A DNA stretch of 64,000 bases from Burkholderia anthina (lineage in GTDB: Bacteria; Pseudomonadota; Gammaproteobacteria; Burkholderiales; Burkholderiaceae). The notes under the pieces were generated by a model. The model was not told the DNA's origin. It worked only from the letters and a program-made list of their open reading frames with translations, and searched no databases. The stretch is taken from contig NZ_CM003769.1 of assembly GCF_001547525.1 (NCBI RefSeq), positions 310,001 through 374,000 of the forward strand, written 5' to 3'. The position numbers and the translations under genes are program-made. Shown here piece by piece: positions 59,610 to 64,000 of this stretch (its first letter is position 1; each line of letters starts with the position of its first letter).

Positions 59610-60638
59610 ATGAAGCAGCACGCTTCTGGCACGGTCGCCGCACTGCGCCATGTCGACGACCGCCACCCCGGCTACACGCGCCGCCGGCTGCGCAACGGCT
59701 TCGCGTACTACGCGCAGGACGGCACACGCATTCGCGATGCCGCGGAAATCGCCCGCATCGACGCGCTCGCGATCCCGCCCGCCTATACCGACGTGTGGAT
59801 CTGCGCGGATCCGCTCGGCCATCTGCAGGCGACGGGCCGCGACGCGCGCGGGCGCAAGCAGTATCGCTATCACCCGCAGTGGCGCGCGACCCGCGATGCG
59901 AACAAGTACGCGCGGATGGCCGCGTTCGCGCGGGCGCTGCCGCGCATCCGCGCGCGCGTCACGCGCGATCTGGCGTTGCCGGGCATGCCGCGCGACAAGG
60001 TCGTCGCGACGATCGTCCGCTTGCTCGACACGACGCTCGCGCGGATCGGCAACGCGGAATACGCGCGCGAAAACGGCTCGTACGGGCTGACGACGCTGCG
60101 CAAGCGCCATTTGAAGATCCAGCCCGGCCGGGTGCGCCTGCGCTTCGCCGGCAAGAGCGGGATCGAACACGACGTGACGGTCGACGACGCGCGGGTCGCG
60201 CGGATCGTGCGGCGCTGCGCGGAGCTGCCCGGTCACGAGCTGTTCCAGTATGTGGACGACGACGGCGTACGCCATCCGGTCGGGTCGTCCGACGTGAACG
60301 ACTACCTGCGCGAGGCCGGCGGCGCCGATTTCACCGCGAAGGATTACCGGACGTGGGCCGGCAGCGTGCACGCGCTGGGATTGTTGCGGCGCACGCCGCA
60401 TCGCGGCGTCACGCATGCGCGCAAGCAGATCGTCGAGACCGTGCGCGCGGTGGCCGACCTGCTGCGCAACACGCCGGCCGTCTGCCGGCGCTGCTACATT
60501 CATCCGGCCGTGCTCGACGCGTTCGAGTCCGGCGCGCTCGCCACGCTCGCGGTCCGGCGTACGCCGCGCGGCCTGCGCGCGGACGAAGCGGCGTTCGTCG
60601 CATTGCTGGTTTCCGCCAGCACGCGCGCGGCGAGATGA
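59610..60638 (+). CDS. DNA topoisomerase IB (poxvirus-like)
   Basis: 342 residues, the usual size of bacterial topoisomerase IB. The N-terminal domain (GYTRRRLRNGFAYYAQDG) is followed by the catalytic domain. Active-site residues are visible: R164/K165 in TLRKRHLKI, the lysine of FAGKSGIEHD (182), R247 in FTAKDYRTWAG, the histidine of the ...ARKQIVET helix region and tyrosine Y296 in CRRCYIHPAVL, which forms the 3'-phosphotyrosine bond. It relaxes positive and negative supercoils without ATP. The start at 59610 gives MKQHASGTVAALRHVD. Transcribed divergently from the sugar operon. Confidence 0.92.
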   Translation: MKQHASGTVAALRHVDDRHPGYTRRRLRNGFAYYAQDGTRIRDAAEIARIDALAIPPAYTDVWICADPLGHLQATGRDARGRKQYRYHPQWRATRDANKYARMAAFARALPRIRARVTRDLALPGMPRDKVVATIVRLLDTTLARIGNAEYARENGSYGLTTLRKRHLKIQPGRVRLRFAGKSGIEHDVTVDDARVARIVRRCAELPGHELFQYVDDDGVRHPVGSSDVNDYLREAGGADFTAKDYRTWAGSVHALGLLRRTPHRGVTHARKQIVETVRAVADLLRNTPAVCRRCYIHPAVLDAFESGALATLAVRRTPRGLRADEAAFVALLVSASTRAAR

Positions 60639-60906
60639 GCGTGCACTTCGGGCCGATGCCCGACCACGCGCGACCGGCGCGGCTGCCCGCGTGTCGTTTA
60701 CCACCGGGTTCCGGGCGCATGACCGATAGCCGCTCGCGCGCGTTTCTCTAAACTGGTTCGCACAACACGCCTGCCCGGTGTCGTCCGCTGCGCGCGTCAC
60801 GCCACCGGCATCGAGGCATCCCCGAGATATCCGCCTTCGCTGTCCGTCGGCCCGCACGGCCCCGCTGCGCGCCTGCCGGTTGCCAAGGCAATTCCAGGAG
60901 CGTTCA

Positions 60907-62376
60907 TTGAGTTCATCGCAAGCGCACCCCGCGAAAGCCCGGTCTTCGCGCAAGGCCCTCAAGCTGGATGACGTCACGATCGTCGACCCGGCCGTCCTCA
61001 AGCGCGCGGTTGGCGCGATGGCGTTCGGCAATGCGATGGAATGGTTCGACTTCGGCGTCTACAGCTATATCGCCGTCACGCTCGGCAAGGTGTTCTTCCC
61101 GTCCAGCAGCCCGTCCGCGCAGTTGCTCGCCACCTTCGGCACGTTCGCGGCCGCGTTCCTCGTGCGCCCGCTCGGCGGCATGGTGTTCGGCCCGCTCGGC
61201 GACCGCATCGGCCGCCAGCGCGTGCTCGCCGCCACGATGATCATGATGGCCGTCGGCACCTTCGCGATCGGCCTGATCCCGAGCTATGCGTCGATCGGCA
61301 TCATGGCCCCGATCCTGCTGCTCGTCGCCCGCCTCGTGCAGGGCTTCTCGACCGGCGGCGAATACGGCGGCGCCGCCACCTTCATCGCCGAGTTCTCGAC
61401 CGACAGGCGCCGCGGCTTCATGGGCAGCTTCCTCGAGTTCGGCACGCTGATCGGCTATACGCTCGGCGCGGCCACGGTCGCGCTGTTGACGGCCACGCTG
61501 TCGCAGGAAGCGCTGCTGTCGTGGGGCTGGCGCGTGCCGTTCTTCATCGCCGGCCCGCTCGGCCTCGTCGGCCTCTACGTGCGGCTCAAGCTCGAGGAAA
61601 CGCCGGCATTCAAAAAGGAAGCCGAAGCACGCGAAGCGGACGAGCGCGCGCAGCCGAAGCAGCGCTTCGCGACGCTGCTCGTCGAACAGTGGAAGCCGCT
61701 GCTGCAATGCGTCGGCCTCGTGCTGATCTTCAACGTGACCGACTACATGGCGCTGTCGTATCTGCCGAGCTACCTGTCGGCGACGCTGCACGTGCGCGAA
61801 TCGCTCGGGCTCTTCATGGTGCTGCTCGTGATGGTGCTGATGATGCCGATGACGCTCTACGCCGGGCATCTGTCGGACAAGGTCGGCCGCAAGCCGGTGA
61901 TGATGGCCGGCTGCGTGGGCCTGCTCGCGCTGTCGGTGCCGGCGCTGATGCTGATCCGCACCGGCGGCATGCTGCCGATTTTCGGCGGGATGCTGATCTA
62001 CGGCGTCCTGCTGTCGACGTTCACCGGCGTGATGCCGTCGGCGCTGCCCGCGCTGTTCCCGACGCGGATCCGCTACGGCGCGCTCGCGATCGGCTTCAAC
62101 GTGTCGGTGTCGCTGTTCGGCGGCACGACGCCGCTCGTCACCGCATGGCTCGTCGATCGCACCGGCGACCTGATGATGCCCGCGTATTACCTGATGGGCG
62201 CGTCGTTCATCGGCATCGTGTCGGTGCTCGCGCTGCGCGAGACCGCGCGCCAGCCGCTGCCCGGTTCCGGGCCGTGCGTCGCGAGCCGCGCGGAAGCGTT
62301 GAGCCTCGTGCGCGGCGGGGCCGACGAAGCGCGTGTGCGCGATCGCAAGTTCACGCCGGTCAGCGAGCGCGCGTGA
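60907..62376 (+). CDS. proP: ProP-like MFS osmolyte:proton symporter
   Basis: 489 residues from a TTG at 60907 with AGGAG 7 bases upstream; the ATG at 60778 only adds arginine-rich sequence. The MFS/ProP pattern starts VLKRAVGAMAFGNAMEWFDF, then LVRPLGGMVFGPLGDRIGRQ as motif A and GFSTGGEYGGAATFIAEFST. The second half has GHLSDKVGRKPVMMAGCVGL. These are the metabolite:H+ symporter marks of ProP, which takes up proline and glycine betaine. The tail (RAEALSLVRGGADEARVRDR) is shorter than the E. coli coiled coil, so osmosensing may differ. Confidence 0.88.
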   Translation: MSSSQAHPAKARSSRKALKLDDVTIVDPAVLKRAVGAMAFGNAMEWFDFGVYSYIAVTLGKVFFPSSSPSAQLLATFGTFAAAFLVRPLGGMVFGPLGDRIGRQRVLAATMIMMAVGTFAIGLIPSYASIGIMAPILLLVARLVQGFSTGGEYGGAATFIAEFSTDRRRGFMGSFLEFGTLIGYTLGAATVALLTATLSQEALLSWGWRVPFFIAGPLGLVGLYVRLKLEETPAFKKEAEAREADERAQPKQRFATLLVEQWKPLLQCVGLVLIFNVTDYMALSYLPSYLSATLHVRESLGLFMVLLVMVLMMPMTLYAGHLSDKVGRKPVMMAGCVGLLALSVPALMLIRTGGMLPIFGGMLIYGVLLSTFTGVMPSALPALFPTRIRYGALAIGFNVSVSLFGGTTPLVTAWLVDRTGDLMMPAYYLMGASFIGIVSVLALRETARQPLPGSGPCVASRAEALSLVRGGADEARVRDRKFTPVSERA

Positions 62377-62431
62377 CGCGGATCGATGCGACGCCGCGCG
62401 GCCTGCGCGGGCGTCGCCGTTCGCGCGATCG

Positions 62432-63256
62432 TCAGTTCGCCTGCAGTTGCTGCGCGTCGAACCAGTCGAGCAGCGCGCGCGTGACGAACGCGGGATTTTC
62501 CAGGTTCGAGATATGGCCGGCGTCGGGCACAAGCGTATGCGCACAGCCGATCACGTTCGCCATCTTCACGGTTTCCGACGGCGGGCGCGCCATGTCGCCC
62601 GCGCCGCACATCAGCAGCGTGCGCGCGGCATCGAGTTCGGCGAGTGCCGCGAGCGTATCGGGCCGGCCGAAAATCAGCCGGCCGAGCGGCGCGATCGATT
62701 GCCGCAGCCGGTCGGCGGGCAGGTTCGCGAGCGCTTGGCGAAACGCGGCCGGCACCGGGCCCTCCAGGTTGACGTCCGGCCGGAAGAACAGCGGCACGAT
62801 CGCGTCGAGCAACGGCGGCGCGATGCGGCCCGCGGCCTCGATCGCATCGAGCATCGCGAAATAGCGGGTGCGCGTCGCATCGGGCTCGGCTTCGAGCGAC
62901 GCGTCCATGATCACGAGCGAGCGCACGCGCCGCGGCTCGCGCAATGCGAGCCGCGCGCCCCACATGCCGCCGACGCTGAGCCCGACGACCGCGCACTGTT
63001 CGATGTCCAGCGCGTCCAGCAGCGCGCTCGCGTGCGCGGCGAGGTCGTCGAGCGTGTGCGTGCCTTGCGGCAGCGCGCCCGATTCGCCGTGCCCCCACAG
63101 GTCCGGCACGATCACGCGATACCGGCTCGACAGCGCATCGATCTGCGGCGCCCACATCGTGGCGTCCCACAGATAGCTGTGCCCGAGCAGCACCGGAAAC
63201 CCGGTGCCATGATCGTGGTAATGCAGGGTACTGCCTTGAATGCGCTGTGCGGGCAT
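62432..63256 (-). CDS. Alpha/beta hydrolase
   Basis: 274 residues, a compact esterase/lyase-type hydrolase starting MPAQRIQGSTLHYHDHGTGF. HG motif variant VLLGHSYLWDATMWAPQID, nucleophile elbow VVGLSVGGMWGARLALREP (serine near 94), acid in the GAGDMARPPS strand and the histidine in VPDAGHISNLENPAFV. It resembles the 3-oxoadipate-enol-lactonase/haloperoxidase group. Substrate unknown. Upstream divergent partner is not visible; the LysR gene lies on the same strand further right. Confidence 0.88.
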   Translation of the reverse strand: MPAQRIQGSTLHYHDHGTGFPVLLGHSYLWDATMWAPQIDALSSRYRVIVPDLWGHGESGALPQGTHTLDDLAAHASALLDALDIEQCAVVGLSVGGMWGARLALREPRRVRSLVIMDASLEAEPDATRTRYFAMLDAIEAAGRIAPPLLDAIVPLFFRPDVNLEGPVPAAFRQALANLPADRLRQSIAPLGRLIFGRPDTLAALAELDAARTLLMCGAGDMARPPSETVKMANVIGCAHTLVPDAGHISNLENPAFVTRALLDWFDAQQLQAN

Positions 63257-63403
63257 GCTGCCTCCAGAGTGTCAGGGCTCGGCGGCAGCCCGGAAACGGG
63301 CGCCGCGATGGCGGCGTTCTGTGACGAACGCGAAGCGGCGCATCATCGCACAATTTGCAGCGGCTGCGCATGACGCCGCGCACCGCGCATTCGCCGTGCC
63401 GCG

Positions 63404-64000
63404 CTATCCGACGCGATACATCGGCAGCACGTTGCTGCCGGCCGTGTCGTGCTCCGACACGAGCGGATGGCATGCTTGTTCGAGCAGCCAGTTGGTCAGC
63501 ACCGCGATATCGAATTCGTTGCACGCATCGGGGTTCTGCACGAGCACATAGCTGCCCGATGCAACGGTGCAATGCGGGAACAGCTCGACGAGCCGCCCCT
63601 GCTTCAACAGCCCGTCGACCAGCGGCCGCCTTCCGATCGCGATGCCGTGCCCGTCGACCGCCGCCTGGATCAGTTGATCGTACTGGCTGAAGTGCAGCGC
63701 GCCGGCCGGCCGCAGCCGCGGCACGCCGAGTTCCTTCAGCAATTGGCTCCACCCGTGCCACGGCCATTCGCCGCGCGGGTCGTCGAGATGCAGCAGCACG
63801 TGCTTGTCGAGATCGGCCGGCTTCATCGACGCGGCGTCGCCCGCCGCCGTCATCAGGCTCGGGCTGCATACGGCCACGACACGCTCGCGAAACAGCACGT
63901 CCGTATCGTCGGTCGACGTATACGGGCCGGCATAGCGCACGGCCAGATGCAAACGTTTGCGCTTGAGATCTTCGATTTCGCTCGTGGCCGACACGCGCAC
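63404..64000 (-). CDS. LysR-family regulator, C-terminal part
   Basis: 198 residues of the effector-binding domain only; the N-terminal HTH lies beyond the right edge. Visible family features: DLKRKRLHLAVRYAGPYTST, LFRERVVAVCSPSLMTAAG, LIQAAVDGHGIAIGRRPLVD and QGRLVELFPHC. It reads as the GcvA/TrpI-type subgroup. It may regulate the hydrolase gene downstream on the same strand, but the gap of 150 bases and missing N-terminus leave this open. Confidence 0.85.
   Translation of the reverse strand: MRVSATSEIEDLKRKRLHLAVRYAGPYTSTDDTDVLFRERVVAVCSPSLMTAAGDAASMKPADLDKHVLLHLDDPRGEWPWHGWSQLLKELGVPRLRPAGALHFSQYDQLIQAAVDGHGIAIGRRPLVDGLLKQGRLVELFPHCTVASGSYVLVQNPDACNEFDIAVLTNWLLEQACHPLVSEHDTAGSNVLPMYRVG

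Noticed and set aside
60778-60906. N-terminal extension of the ProP-like protein
   Set aside because: Arginine- and proline-rich with no membrane features; TTG at 60907 has a good ribosome-binding site and normal N-terminus.
1-64000. CRISPR arrays, tRNA, rRNA, transposases or integrases
   Set aside because: No regularly spaced short repeats, cloverleaf or rRNA sequence, or transposase motif was found on reading both strands; only dispersed small repeats are seen.

Overview
The window is high-G+C DNA read from a member of the genus Burkholderia, most likely the Burkholderia cepacia complex. The evidence is the codon use, the Gram-negative porin of the 'QSSVTLYG' type, the YadA-type adhesin with an ESPR leader, several LysR/GntR regulator-transporter modules, and the dense packing of small ABC and symporter operons. 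The mix of accessory catabolism, transport and signalling genes suggests a secondary chromosome, but that is inference. No rRNA, tRNA, CRISPR array or intact insertion sequence was seen.

Left end (1-6.6 kb): a guanidine-utilisation locus. Two guanidine-I (ykkC) riboswitches point away from each other. The minus-strand one leads two DUF1989 proteins (carboxyguanidine deiminase-like) and a biotin-dependent urea/guanidine carboxylase that runs off the window. The plus-strand one leads a NitT/TauT-type solute-binding protein. From 6.6 to 11.8 kb is a looser accessory stretch of orphan genes (acetyltransferase, methyltransferase, several small unknown proteins, an SRPBCC protein), with a repeated intergenic element flanking one of them.

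From 11.9 to 18.3 kb come signalling genes: an RsbRD-type histidine kinase, a PHB-depolymerase-like esterase, and a response regulator with a degenerate HD-GYP domain upstream of an MHYT-domain kinase. From 18.7 to 28.6 kb are a GntR-DAACS symporter unit, an acetyltransferase, a porin with a long leader, a LysR regulator divergent from an MFS-PanE pair, and two lipoprotein genes. From 28.7 to 31.3 kb is a chromate-resistance operon (chrB, chrA and a second ChrB-C-domain protein). From 31.6 to 34.5 kb is a run of very small plus-strand genes around cspA and a ribosomal protein S21 paralogue. Next come a solute-binding protein lacking a signal peptide and a DAACS symporter followed by a periplasmic amino-acid-binding protein.

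From 38.2 to 44.1 kb lies a 1969-residue UvrA with four ATPase modules (two UvrA lengths in one chain), preceded by a well-matched LexA box set inside a promoter. Then come two small proteins, an OmpA-family lipoprotein and a 1310-residue trimeric autotransporter adhesin. The adhesin is divergent, across a 1.5-kb gene-free region, from an AraC-type response regulator and its 7TMR-DISM sensor kinase. The right end holds a YtfQ-YtfR-YtfT-YjfF type sugar ABC operon, a type IB topoisomerase, a ProP-like symporter, an alpha/beta hydrolase and the C-terminal part of a LysR regulator.

Most lines of biology here are recognisable. The most notable points are the paired guanidine riboswitches whose ribosome-binding sites sit inside the aptamers, the SOS-boxed double UvrA, the catalytically degenerate HD-GYP regulator, the repeat-flanked orphan gene, and the cold-shock/S21 cluster of tiny genes.
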